Source of the DNA: Ditylenchus dipsaci
Taxonomy: Eukaryota; Nematoda; Chromadorea; Rhabditida; Anguinidae
Reading direction: 5' to 3'
Assembly: GCA_004194705.1 (NCBI GenBank)
Contig: SADC01001345.1
Coordinates: 248,001-312,000, forward strand
DNA length: 64,000 nucleotides
Shown: positions 11,635 to 23,034 of the stretch, piece by piece
Position numbering within the stretch: position 1 is the first letter of the stretch
Layout: each line of letters starts with the position of its first letter
The notes under the pieces: generated by a model
Told to the model about the DNA's origin: nothing
Databases searched by the model: none
The model's input: only the letters and a program-made list of their open reading frames with translations
Translations under genes and position numbers: made by a program

Positions 11635-12555
11635 TTAGCACGATATTAGTGGTTTGGCCCGATATTCATGGTTTGGGTCCGATATTGTTGGTTTGGCCGA
11701 TCTTGGTGGTTTGGGTGAGCCCACGTTGTTCGCGCCTCTTCCTTGCGGTTTGGGCCGGTATTGGTGGTTTGGGTCCGAAATTAGTGGTTCCGTCGCGATA
11801 TGGGCTGTTTGGGCCCGATATTGGTGGTTCGGTATCAGTGGTTTATATATCAGTGATATCAGTGGTTCAGGCCAGATATGGGTGGTTTGAGCCCGATATT
11901 GGTGGTTTGGGCCCAGTATTGGTGATTCAGGGGTGATTCAGCCCGATGTTGGTGGTTTGAATGAGCCCACGTGGTTTAGGCCTCTCCTGGTGGTTTGGGC
12001 CCGAAATGGTGGTTTGGGACCGGTATTGGTGATTTCGGTGAGCCTCTTCCTGGTGGTTTGGTCCCCCGTATTGTTGGTTTAGGCTCGATATTGGTGGTAT
12101 GGCCCAATATTCGTAGTTTTGGGTGAGCCTACGTGGTTCGGGCGTCTTCATGGTGGTTTGGGCCCAATATAGCTGGTTCGCGCGATATTGGTGATTTGGG
12201 TGAGCCCACAAGGTTTGGGACTTTTCCTGGCAGTTTGGGCCCGATATTAGTGGTCCGCCCGAATATGATGGTTTGGGCCCTATATTAGTGGTTTGAGTCC
12301 TATATTGCTGGTTTGGCACGATATTGGTGGTTCGGGTCCGATATGGTGGTTTGGGACCGATTTTAGTGGTTTAGGTGAACCCACGTGGTTGGGCTCGTCA
12401 TGGTAGTTTTGCCCGATATTTGGTGTTTGGGCCCGTATTGGTTTTTGGGACCGATATTGGTGGTTGGGGCCAGTATTGGTGCTTTGAACGATATTGGTGG
12501 TTCGGGGCCCGATATTGGTGCTTTGGCCCGCCCTGGTGGTTCGGCCCGGTATTGG
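11635..12555. repeat. Degenerate minisatellite, GATATTGGTGGTTTGGGCC type
   Basis: About 35-40 imperfect units of roughly 20-27 bp with core GATATTGGTGGTTTGGG, sometimes broken by TGAGCCCACGTGG. It opens long frames on both strands (up to 130 codons) that are repeat translations (NHQYRPNHQ-like), not genes. Confidence 0.85.
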
Positions 12556-12557
12556 TT

Positions 12558-13470
12558 TTTAAGAGTTTTTTCAAGAAGGAAACCGACCACGCTGAGTCGA
12601 ATGGTGTAAACAGAATTTCGATACGATCAGTGGAACATGCCAAACATTTTTTGTGACGCACGACGGACGACAATGGCCATATAGTAATTTATGATGATAC
12701 GAACCACAGGGGGGACCAAGCTGATTTTCAAAAAAGATATTTTTTTCTTTTTTATAACAAAAATGCTTTTTAGTATAAAATGTAGTTTTCAGTATGAGTA
12801 TATAAAAGTATGTGGTGGTGTCAAGTTCGATTCCGCCTCGAAATTTTGGATTTAACTTTAAGAGTTTTCCAAGAAGGAAACCGACCACGCTGAGTCGAAT
12901 GGTGCAAACAGATCCATGATACGATCAGTGGAACCGGCCAAACATTTTTTGTGACGGACGCCGACGACGACAACAATGGCCATATAGTAATTATGATGAT
13001 ACGAACCACAGGGGGACCAAGCTGATTTTTCAAAAAAAGATATTTTTTTCTTTTTTATAACAAAAATGCTTTTTAGTATATAGAATGTAGTTTTCAGTAT
13101 GAGTATGGCTTTAATGGTCGCTTATAGTGTGTATCGGTGGCCGAGTGGTCGGTTTTCAGAAAAGTATGTGGTGGTGTCAAGTTCGATTCCGCCTCGAAAT
13201 TTGGATTTTTAACCCTTGGGTATTCGTCCTAAATATAGCCTCTGAACCCAGTTCATGCTATACTGCCTTGGTCCCCCCTGTGGTTTTTGGCAACTTTCAA
13301 GTGGCCATAACTTTTTTTTTCACGCGACCGATCCTAACTTTTAAGAGTTTTTCAAGAAGGAAACCGACCACGCTGAGTCGAATGGTGTAAACAGAATTTC
13401 GATACGATCAGTGGAACATGCCAAACATTTTTTGTGACGCACGACGGACGACAATGGCCGTATAGTAAAG
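12558..13470. repeat. Three copies of a SINE-like block with tRNA-Leu/Ser-like head
   Basis: Blocks starting AAGAGTTTTTCAAGAAGGAAACC occur at ~12,560, ~12,858 and ~13,340. Each runs through CGATACGATCAGTGGAAC and GACGACAATGGCC, and copies 1 and 2 continue to CAGGGGGACCAAG. The piece at 13,127-13,200 carries a tRNA-like A box (GGTGGCCGAGTGGTCGG) and B box (AAGTTCGATTCCGCC). Copy 1 has lost the A box. Confidence 0.75.
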
Positions 13471-13870
13471 GTGATATAAATTCTAGCTCGGAGTTTTTCA
13501 CCATGCTTTTGGGTACTTCTGCTGGTCTCCTAATGGATGAAAATCCGGGGGTCAGCTAATTATTGAAATTTTCGTCATATGACCTATGCTTACCAACTTT
13601 TTGCTCATAGAGTTAATAGTCATATAATTAACTGTTCGAAGTGTCAAACAGTGACAGAAAGGCCAAAACAAATGAATCAGATGAAATTGAATTAGAAAAA
13701 ATTGAAAAGAGTTGAAAAAAAATTTCGATTATTTCTTCTTACGAAAGAAATTCGTTACGAATTTTCGCTGTTACGAAATTGTCTTCTTACGAAAGCTCGT
13801 ACAGCGATAGGCACATGTAAACTTTTAGTTAGATTCGTGCCCAGCGTAGTTGATTGAAATATAAAACTGC

Positions 13871-14108
13871 TTTTAAAACTGCCGCCGATGGAAATATTTG
13901 AAAGGCGGGTACCAGGTCAATTCCAAAAGAATTTTTTAAAATAAATTTTAGTTGAGTACCCTGCGGGCAATAATTAATCAAAAACGATTCTCACTGGAGG
14001 TACAACTTTTCCTAAACTTTTCCAAAATTTCGACAAATTAATTCTCGTTTGAATTTTGAAGGTACCCGCTTTTCATAACATTGCCATCGGCGACGAGCAT
14101 GCGCCTTC
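13871..14108. mobile_element. TTAA-type miniature element, copy 1
   Basis: The arms GCCGCCGATGGAAATATTTG and CATTGCCATCGGCGACGAGCATGC mirror each other. Internal words GGCGGGTACCAG, GAGTACCCTGCGGGCAATAA and TTAATTCTCGTTTGAATT are shared with 59,351-59,692 (opposite orientation). A fragment of the family is at 30,070-30,145. Confidence 0.65.
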
Positions 14109-14119
14109 AATTATTTTAG

Positions 14120-15685
14120 TTACTGTCAACCTTCAAATTGGCAATAAAAATTCAAATAGAAAATTTCGATTTTTTAAAAATCAGATGTTTTTCGCTTTGA
14201 ACGGAATTCAAAAATTGACAGACTTTAAATATTTAAAAAGCAGTTTCATAAGTAAATGGAAAATGCATCAGAAATTCTCAGAATTGACGGTTTGCTAAAA
14301 GGTGGAAGCGATTTGAAGAGGATCCTTAATATAACTTTAGAGCTGTTTTACCCGCTCGAGGCCGGGGTATTTTTTCAATCATCGTGCTCAGCCTGAAATT
14401 TTGCGCAAAACGCATAGTCCAGTATACCCCGCCTTTCCCGTGTTAAAATAATATTATTGTCCATAAATTGCTTTTCGATCATTGCTAACTTTTGTTGCGC
14501 TCACAATTTTTTATTTGAACAGAACCGCTTTAACCATATATCCATCTTGAAAATGGCGACAGTGATGCTAGAATAACTTTGTGAATTTCAAGTGCAAGCA
14601 TTGCTATAATTGTCATCTTTTCACATCTTTGTTGTGTGATTGACTTTTATTTTGCAAATTGTTATCAACTTGCTTTATTTTTCGTGTAGGTTATCAAGTG
14701 CAAACCGCAAATTATGATTAAATATACATAAACTAGAGGGTTCAGATAGTTGTCAAGTTTGTGATTCCATGACTGCAGAGGAACAAAAAGTTGAGACCGC
14801 GACACCACAACTAACACAATCTGCCGCTGGATCACTAAAGATCCTTCTATTCAAGTCGATCAACAAGTTGGTTCTTTACAATATTTTTGCTTATATGACA
14901 TTGTGTACACAAAATTTTCATGAAAAACTCAATGAAAAATGAGAAAATTTTCGGCAATGAAAAGCTGGCTAAATTCAAAAACACTAAGGTGTAAGTGAAA
15001 TCAACTTACAAACGTGGAATTCATTAAAAACAGTGGAAGTTGCGATTGGAGACTTCAGAACTATTACAGTGAATACGGTATATAACCTGGGAACATATGG
15101 CCGTGATCGAGTCGATCCACAAGTTGGTTCGATCCACAGCCGATACCGAAAAACTCTTTATACCGTATAACCTCTATCAATTCGGCCCTCTGACTTTGAG
15201 CACTTATATCTCAGATTAGAGCCAAAATTTTTCACATCTGTTCATTGCATTTTTCTTAGCTCTCACGTGCTCTTCCGATTCCGCTTTTTAGATTTTAGGT
15301 TTACATCCAAAAATCTCGAGATCGACCTAAAACTCATTCGAAATAGCAGACAGTGGCGGTCATTTTACATATCATTCGTCATTTACATAGACCTGGATAT
15401 AAGTAGTGTCAGCCTCTCGGAGAATGTCTACTTCACTCGGATTGGTCGAGTACTGAAAACAGGGTATTAGGTCACTTCCTCACATCCGAACATCCATACT
15501 CTCATATACGAAAATGACCTACGTGAAAAACTGCACCAGAATGCATGCAAGTAACAGTCAGGCATTCTCGCGTTAATAGAAGTTTACGATACCATTTGAT
15601 TGAGCTTCGAAAATGCTTTATGCAAAAATTGGTATGAAAATTGAGCCTCAAAAATTCGTCTAATAAAACGACATGTCGACTTTTT
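14120..15685. other. Non-coding stretch
   Basis: No convincing genes. Two CCGTATA(A)-type termini occur at 15,074-15,083 (ATACGGTA) and 15,161 (TACCGTATAACCTC), and another (ATACGGTA) at ~16,067. They suggest remnants of the CCGTATT family, but I could not pair them confidently. Confidence 0.4.
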
Positions 15686-15697
15686 CAGGTACTCTCT

Positions 15698-15862
15698 ATT
15701 CAGCGACTGGCTCTTCTGGCTATTCTGGCTCTGAAACATTGTTTCAAAAAAACAAGCCCCTTGCTCCGGCCCTTGCTCTGGGCTCTTAACTTCAAAAAAA
15801 TCCTTCTGGTTCCTGCTCGGAGCCAGAACTGAGCCAGAGTGATAGCCAGAGCCGGAAAAATA
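15698..15862. repeat. Small inverted repeat, CTGGCTCT arms
   Basis: GACTGGCTCTTCTGGCTATTC is mirrored by GAGCCAGAGTGATAGCCAGAG about 110 nt later. It has the size and form of a miniature element, related in wording to the GGCTCCGG repeats of the hAT at 23 kb. Confidence 0.5.
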
Positions 15863-17960
15863 TACATTACTGCCTCTATCAAGAAATTATTGATAACCAT
15901 CTGCGAAGAAAACAAATTTTATTTATGTTTTATAATAAGCTAAAACCAAAAAATACCAAATAACGAGAAATCCGTGGATTCAACACTCGATTCATCGCTC
16001 AGATTCAAATTGTTATGACCAGGGGTTAGAAGTGTCGGCTTATTGGAGCATGTTCACTTTTCAGAGGAAATACGGTATCTAATGCTCAACCATTTCATAG
16101 AGGCAGTGTGATAAAGATTGTGTTTTTTTGTCTTTTTGTGGTAGATATTTAAGAGCGTTTTCAAGACTTTAGTAAACTTTTTTGACTGCCATATGTTTCC
16201 TTGGAAAATGTTTTAAAATGTTTAACCATGAGCTTTTGAATCAAAAATATTTTGTCCAAGTGTATGCAAAATCTGCAAGGCTATTCTTACTATTAAGAAT
16301 TAATTTTTAACAAATCCAGGATTTGAAATACTAGCCAAGTGCTGCTGGATGTGGTGGGAGGTTTGTGTGAGTGCGTAAAAGACTAAGAAGGTGTAAACCT
16401 ATGCACAGCCATTATTGTTTTCCACCGTCTCTTGCCCAAAATTTAATGGCTGCTGCTGTTCCTGAGCGAGCTGAGGGTGATGCTTGCTCTCCTTGTCTCT
16501 GCCCCTGTTGTTTTTTGCAGTTCTCCATTTGAGTTTATGTTGTTATATTTGTTGTTGTTGGTGGTGGTAGTGGTGCTGCGTCGTGCGGATTGATATAGAT
16601 TGAGGAGAAGGATGGCTGGCCATCTCTTCTATTCAAGTCTATTCAAATAGAGTCATTGCTAGCGCACAGTTGATGTTGTTTCATTACTTCTTGTTTTGTT
16701 GTTTAAAAAAGGAAAGCAATTTTTGCATCTTGCAACTCAGATCCCCCTTTTTTGCTTTGATCCTTTGGGAGTGTTGCGAAATCTGTACACTTTACAAGCT
16801 TATTGTTGGAAGGATAAATTAAATCATTTAATGTGACTACAGGGTTATTAAAAATGAAGCGTACATTTTGAAAAAAAGCGATTAGCTTCTACCCCATCGA
16901 TTTGTCCACGTCAATAAAATGACGGATCTCTTCGATCAGATAGTAGTAATAGTCAGTAGTAGCTAAAATTTTCTCAGAAATCGGAATCGAAAAACAGAAT
17001 TTAAAAAATCTTGCTTACTGAAATATGACTTAAAGTTGAATGTGATTATTTAAGATCTTGGCATTTACACTTTGTCCATACTACAGCAAGCAAGGATTTC
17101 GTTAAAATTCTGTTTTGTGAGTCGAATTGCTGACAAAATTTCAGTTACTGGTTGTTAACTAAATACAGGTAGCCAAATTTTTTGAATTATTTCTTTTACT
17201 CATAACTTTTTGATATCGTGCTTTTATGACCGGATTTTTATTATTTGAAAGAGAAGAAGGTAGGAATTTTTTGACATCTCATTCCTTATTTTACGATTAA
17301 AAAATTAGTTTCGATGGTTGATTCAAGATTTGGGACTGAAAATTTAGACGAGCGCCTTCGAGACAATTAATGGAAAGGGAGCCGTGTCATATTGTGCCAC
17401 ACGAAGGTAGCAAATATAAGGAGAAACTAATGTCAGAATTTAGCCGTAAATACCACCACGCCCCCTCCCCATTAACCGTTTGCTATATGGGTTGACAACT
17501 GGTCGACTATGACTAACTATGATTAACTGTGTGTTAACTGTAAAAGTATCCATTATGTTTAGCTGAAAGTTGAGTGTATGAGTTTATTATAGGTTAACTA
17601 CATAATTTATTTGTTAGTGAATTTTAAAACATACAATCTTTAAAAATCAACCAATTCTCAACAAAAGTTGGCCATGACGGAAAATGATTTTTTTGTTTCT
17701 ATCTTGTAGCCTAAACTCTGGGAAACTGGAAACAGCAAGATTCATTTAAAAATGATACTATAAAGTCTGAGCAATAACTGTTTGCATGTGAAATTGCTCT
17801 AACACAAAAATTGCTTTCAATTTCGAATTCCGCTCGAGCAGAAAAAAAACATTTGAAAAGAATTCTAAAAATTTGATATTTGACGTTTGAATATTTTGTC
17901 TCGAGTGAATTCGGAATTAAAATTCAATTTTTTTTGTGCTAGAGCAGTTTTGTACGCAAA
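15863..17960. other. Non-coding; contains GTT-rich island
   Basis: No genes seen. The stretch 16,430-16,760 is a locally more complex, GTT/GGTGGTAGT-rich island similar to the one at 9.1-9.5 kb. The rest is AT-rich. Confidence 0.4.
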
Positions 17961-18349
17961 TCGATTTGCAGTTTTGCATGCAAAGCGATCCTGATGAGTG
18001 AAAATCCGGTGTCAAAATTGGGGTTTGCCTAGTGTTAAAGAAGTTTCACGTCAAATCATTGCTCGACATTTTACGAGTTATTTAAAAAAAATAACATGTT
18101 TGACCATATTTGCCAGAATTTTTTTTGAATATTTCGTGGACTGTACCCCGAAATTCAAGCGGCATTTTGCTAAGTGGTCGATTTGCTGAGAGAGATTTTT
18201 TTCCTACGCGACAAAATGCTACCCCAAATTACCCCAAACTATCTTAAACCACCAAAAGTACCCTAAAACAACCCTAAATACCCAAACCAAACCCAAACCT
18301 GAAAAATTAAAATTTCTTGAAAATAAAAAATAGGCCATTTTTTCTAACT

Positions 18350-19110
18350 TGAAATTGTGTGGGGAATTGGTTTGTTAAGCCCAAAGTTGCGATTTTACAC
18401 ACCCCAACTTCAATAGTCAATATCAACCTGTCTAGGTGGTACCCACCCAGGTTTGGATTGGGTAGGTAAAATCGCACTTTGGCTTTTTTATTTAAATAAA
18501 CTTTTTTATTTTTACGCTATCCTGGTCAGATGGTACCTGCAGCAGGTATGCAACAAAAATTATAAAAAATTCTTCTATTTTTTGATGAGTTTTCAGTTTT
18601 ATTACACAACTAAACAAAAAATGATGTATTTAGAAGATAGTTGGACGATGTTCGTAATTTTTTTTTTGTTTTCAAAGAGATTTTATTTTTCGCATTCTAA
18701 AATTTACATTGTTATAGACAAAACATGAATACCGTATTTCCTCTAATAGTGGCCCATCGGCTACTTTTGTTCAACCTCCCGAAAATTGGAAAAATTCGGA
18801 ATCGATCTCTATTGGGGATTGGGTTGGTTAAGCCCAAAATTGTGAGTTTACACACCCAACGTCAATGTCAACTTTAATACCTGGTGTAGGTATCACCTGG
18901 CCAGGTAGGAGTCACCTGGATGGCCTAAAATAAAAAGTTAATTTAGACAAAAAATCCATTTTTCCAAACTAAAAAATTTGTGAAAAATTGTGCTTGTTGA
19001 GAACAAAAATGCGATTTTACCTACCCAACCCCAATCTAGGGTTGGGTACCACCTGGACAGGTTGATATCCAGGTAACTCAAGAGTAGGGGTATATTCACC
19101 CAAATGACCT
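18350..19110. repeat. Repeats of TTGGTTAAGCCCAAAATTG / TACACACCC type
   Basis: Words TTGGTTAAGCCC, ACACACCCAAC, CCTGGNCAGGT and GGTAGGTAAAATCGCA recur in direct and inverted orientation at ~18,360-18,475, ~18,820-18,915 and ~19,000-19,075. A CCGTATTTCCTCTAATAG end sits at ~18,733 without a clear partner. Confidence 0.5.
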
Positions 19111-19158
19111 GAAAGGTCAAACGTTAGTCTATTTATATCTGAAATTACATTGAAAAAA

Positions 19159-19567
19159 TAAAGTGTGCATCCAGGTGGATTTGAACCAGCAACCTCGGCG
19201 GTGGCTATCCAAGTGATCGTCCACTTGGATCAATTTTTTTTTCACGATTTTGGATTCCAAGATAATTTTTTTGAACTTATTCGAGCATGCTGAAGATGGT
19301 TTGACAGTGGTAAAATCATGTTTTACGGCGAAATTATTGAGTTATCGTAAAATTCTTGATTACCATAAATCAAGAGGTCACAATAACTCAGAAATTTCTC
19401 GATAAAACGTGATTTCACCACTGTCAAACCATATTCATGCTCGAATTAGTGCAGAATAATCGATTTGGAACCCGAAAACGTAAAAAAATTTTTTGATCCA
19501 AGTGGACGACCACTTGGATAGCCACCGCCGAGAATGCTGGTTCAAATCCACCTAGGTGCATACCTTA
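19159..19567. mobile_element. tRNA-armed fold-back element, copy 2
   Basis: A near-complete palindrome of about 400 bp. Outer arms: GATTTGAACCAGCAACCTCG (left) and GAGAATGCTGGTTCAAATCC (right), i.e. a tRNA T-arm/B box facing outward on each strand. The inner arms are the CCAAGTGGACGACCACTTGG family also found at 5.4 kb, with AGAAATTTCTCGATAAAACG near the centre. Confidence 0.8.
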
Positions 19568-19612
19568 TTTTTACCATAATTTTGAGTTTTTACGTGGCGT
19601 AGAGGTCCATAT

Positions 19613-20768
19613 TAGAGTTGCTGAACGGTCAAATGACCGGTCATATGACCGGTCATATGACGTCATATGACCGGTCATTTAATAGAAAATGACTGGTCGT
19701 ATAGATTTTGGTCATTTTCTAGTTCTCGTTTCTTTTGAACCGGTCGACGTTAGGATAGTTCCCATGTGTCGTTTGCTGAATGTTATTGCTTCATCACTGT
19801 ATTTCCCTCATTGCCTCGATTTCAGGTTGCCATATCGATGAAAAAGACACTTGCCTGGTGCTGAAATTATTACGAGCGGAAGAAAGAGATTAGCAGCAAA
19901 GAAAAGGAAGCATTCGTTGCATACTGCAAATTCTGTCAAGACCGCTACGCAGCCCACGCAGGTCGTATCGAGAAGCACTTAAAAATTTGTATCTGCTGAA
20001 GTTTATTAGTTGGAATTTCATTTTGATGGTTTCATGACTGCAAATAAGTTGGGGCTGAGGCTAAGAAAGAGATCGATCGCTTGTAAAAAAATCAAGTGGG
20101 GAGCCTCTGAAGAATATCGTCAAGGAGTCAGAGGACAGCAGCTCGCAGACAAGCAGGCCTGGGATCAAAGGTTTCTTTGACACCGTGAGCGAAGAAGATC
20201 AGAAAGAAGCAGACATTCTCCTTACTAGGGTTGGTCTTTAACACTTATTACATGATTGTCATCCTTTCGTTTTCAGGCTTTCACATTTCTGCTGCCCCTA
20301 CTGAGAGGAACTGGTCTCTGAGAGGTGGAATCCATACGAAGCTCCGGAACAGGTTTTTTATTTTATAACTTTTGCCTTAATACTGTTGATGATTATGTGT
20401 GGTTTCTCTAGAAAGAAGGTCGACACCACCAGCCAAGTCGTCTTAATAGGGCACAATCTACTGCTGGAGTACAGTGATCTCTTCAAGAAAGCAGTGAATT
20501 CAGAGATTTTGGAGGATGCAAATGAAAATGAAGAAGAAAATCTCTCGAGCGAAATCTATGAATTGTTTATGGATGATTTCAGTTGAGAGTGGATAGATGT
20601 ATGTGTACGAATGTACTTGTTTCGATCAATAAAGCGTTTTTGTACCACAATTAGCACTATTTGCAAGAGGCATGTGAAATTAGGAAAATGACAGAAAATG
20701 ACGTCATTTTAGAAAATGACCGGTCATATGACCGCTTTAGAAAATGACCGGTCATTTCAGCAACTCTA
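19613..20768 (+). mobile_element. Internally deleted hAT transposon
   Basis: The ends TAGAGTTGCTGAA and TTCAGCAACTCTA are inverted, and an identical 8-bp duplication GTCCATAT flanks the element (19,605-19,612 and 20,769-20,776), diagnostic of hAT. Subterminal ATGACCGGTCATATGACC words occur at both ends. Coding remnants on + : a BED-finger-like AYCKFCQDRYAAHAGRIEKH near 19,925; KGFFDTVSEEDQKEADILL near 20,165; AAPTERNWSLRGGIHTKLRN near 20,295, which is the hAT dimerisation signature; and an open frame 20,386-20,586. The catalytic middle is missing, so it cannot move by itself. The target was a tRNA-like sequence: an A-box-like GTGGCGTAGAGG lies left and the B box GGTTCGAATCC right. Confidence 0.9.
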
Positions 20769-20979
20769 GTCCATATACTCATCATCAAGGTTACTGGTTC
20801 GAATCCCCTATGGGTGCAATCAGTCCAGAGGAGGAGACCCCGATTAAAATTAAACCGTTTCTAGAACACAATTTTTTTCAGTTTGGATTGAATCGTTTAG
20901 TTTTTAGGTCTGTACCCGAAATTAAACCGAACCGAAGAAGATGTAGCTTAACAAACAAGATATTTATCAAAACAACTAC

Positions 20980-21150
20980 TTAGCAAAAAAATTCTTAGCA
21001 AAACGACCATTCAGCAAATTGGCGCTTAAATTGTGAATTCTTAGCAAAATCGCGCTTAAATTTTGTTTCTTAGCAAAACGACCGCTTAGCAAATCGACCA
21101 TTTAGCAAATCGCCGCTTAAATTTCGGGGTACAGCCCATTCCGTGTATCG
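20980..21150. repeat. Degenerate TTAGCAAAACGACCGC repeats
   Basis: Six to eight imperfect units of TTAGCAAAACGACC / CGCTTAAATT. The inverted words (GGCATTTTGCTAAGTGGTCGAT) are at ~18,160, so the two may be ends of an old element. Confidence 0.5.
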
Positions 21151-23009
21151 CAGGAATAGCGCTACAAAATGCAACAAAATTTAGGGTGGTCAAAAATAGA
21201 TTTCTTTCTCAATTTGACGATTTTACAAAATCATGAATTTTCAAACTTTGCAGCCGACTAGCCCCATGAAACGATAAATAAGGTGTAATAGCATAATGTT
21301 GGGGCATTATGTGCTTGCGTATTCTTTTGGTGAGTGTCTTGGTGTGGCTTTTTCTTGTCCTCCTCCCTTTCATCCATCCATTGTGTGTGTATTTATTGAT
21401 TTGGAATTAAAGAGTCTTCTCCCCTTCTCAATCAATAAATTATTAACGGATGCGACACAACAACAACCAGCAAAGTTGGACATTATGGTGGATTTGAGTG
21501 TGTATGAAATTAGTAGTAGTAGCTTCCTTTTCTTTTCTCCTTCAGCTGCGGCGGTGGGAGACAGGCAAGATAGGATTGCTAAAGATAGATAGGCACACAC
21601 ACACTTATTCAATTTAACCCACTTCTTGTTGTTGGTGGTAGTGCTGTTGTGCTTGGCTTCTGGTTGTTGTTGTCACTTATTTGTTGTATTGGGCAATATC
21701 ACTGGCTGGCCCGGTTGGCTAAATGAGTCACTAACTTGGGGTCGTTAAGGATTTGTTTTGGTTTGAGCGGTGGAAGATGTCAAAAATGTAACTTTGTAGG
21801 CAAGTTATTGGAATTTTTTTAAGTTTAGCTAAGATCTCACAACCAGAACAAGAACCCTTTCACGCTTAATGACAGTGTAAGTTTGAATTTCACACTTAGT
21901 GTAGGTGGGATTTCAAATGTCATATGAGCGTGAGGCTCATAGTGATGTGAATTCAACTGTTCCTTACAGTTAGTATCAGTATACTGGAATTCCGCTTTAA
22001 TTTTATTTTTTAATTTACTCCGAATTTGTGATTTTAATTATATCTATGATATCTGTTTCGAGGCCCTCACTAATGTTACAGCTCATCTTACTTGTAATAT
22101 GGTTTTTAATTTGTCTAAAAACTGTTTCTAAACATAAGCTGGAAAACACACGACCGAAAATATGATTTTAAATAATATCTGACGTCTAAAAATGATAGGG
22201 ATATCAACTAAACCAAGTCAGATTTTGACAGAGGGGTGTATGGTCAAACTGAGGAGGGTTATTTATTAGTATTTAGTGGCGCTAGCTTATGTCTTGTAGT
22301 CAGCTCATATTTACCTAAAAGTTTTACACATTTACATCACAGCTCAAAGATGACTGACATTTTCTCACATTAATTTGTTGACTATTGTTCTATTGACTCG
22401 TTTTAAACAATTTGTTTTGCTTTTTCGCAATATTTACGTTGAATTGTTGAGCATTGCTCGCCACATCAAAGGCTTATTTTTATGATCTTTGAGTCACATG
22501 CTATGTGCCACTACTTCAAAATCAATAATTTTTGACTATTCAAACAGCTTTGTAACTCAAAGCATGCATACTCTTAATAATCATTATTAACTTTTAGCAC
22601 AATACTGAAGTACATAGCTCCGAATTAGCAAAAAAGGAGCAGCATTCACACGACAAAAACAAAGCAGTTTCTAGCTCATCTCTTAGGCGTAGCTCGCGTG
22701 TGTGTGAACTTTCAGCACAAAAGAATTTGCACAAGTCTACAGAAGTAGATATGGTGGACAGTCAGGTAGAATTTTTGATGAAGCTCATTTCAAAAATGAC
22801 TAACACCCAAAAATTTCAATTATCCACTAGATTGGACTGATTTCTTAAGAAACATTAAGTAACAAGCCTTAAGAAACACGTCAACATTTTTTCAGAAATG
22901 TAGTCTGAAGCAGTTCGGGAACGAAATTTCAGGGACTACTTTAACTTGGTGTGATTTGGATTCACTTTTTAACACAAATTTTTTAACCTATAGTTGTAGC
23001 ATAGTAACC
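21151..23009. other. Non-coding; TG/GTT-rich island
   Basis: 21,290-21,740 is a more complex island with GTTGTTGTTG, ACACACAC and short frames on both strands that do not resemble proteins. The rest is AT-rich with nothing recognisable. Confidence 0.4.
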
Positions 23010-23034
23010 GTATTTACTGTATTAACTCCCACCA

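Larger units (their letters stand above)
11126..13805. mobile_element. 2.7-kb composite DNA element with 8-bp target duplication
   Basis: The left end GGCTGTACGAGCTTTCGTAA and the right end TTACGAAAGCTCGTACAGC are inverted over about 32 nt. The element is flanked by an identical GATAGGCA at 11,118-11,125 and 13,806-13,813, an 8-bp target-site duplication as in hAT-type elements. The interior has tandem CGTAAGAGCGAATTTT units, a degenerate minisatellite and repeated SINE-like blocks. I see no transposase, so it is non-autonomous and has captured or accumulated repeats. Confidence 0.75.

Noticed and set aside
11649..12673. Long frames (74-130 codons) on both strands
   Set aside because: All come from the GATATTGGTGGTTTGGG minisatellite and SINE-like blocks; the peptides are monotonous repeats in every frame.
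21296..21612. Overlapping 98- and 80-codon frames on opposite strands
   Set aside because: Located in a low-complexity TG/GTT island; no conserved motif or splice context.
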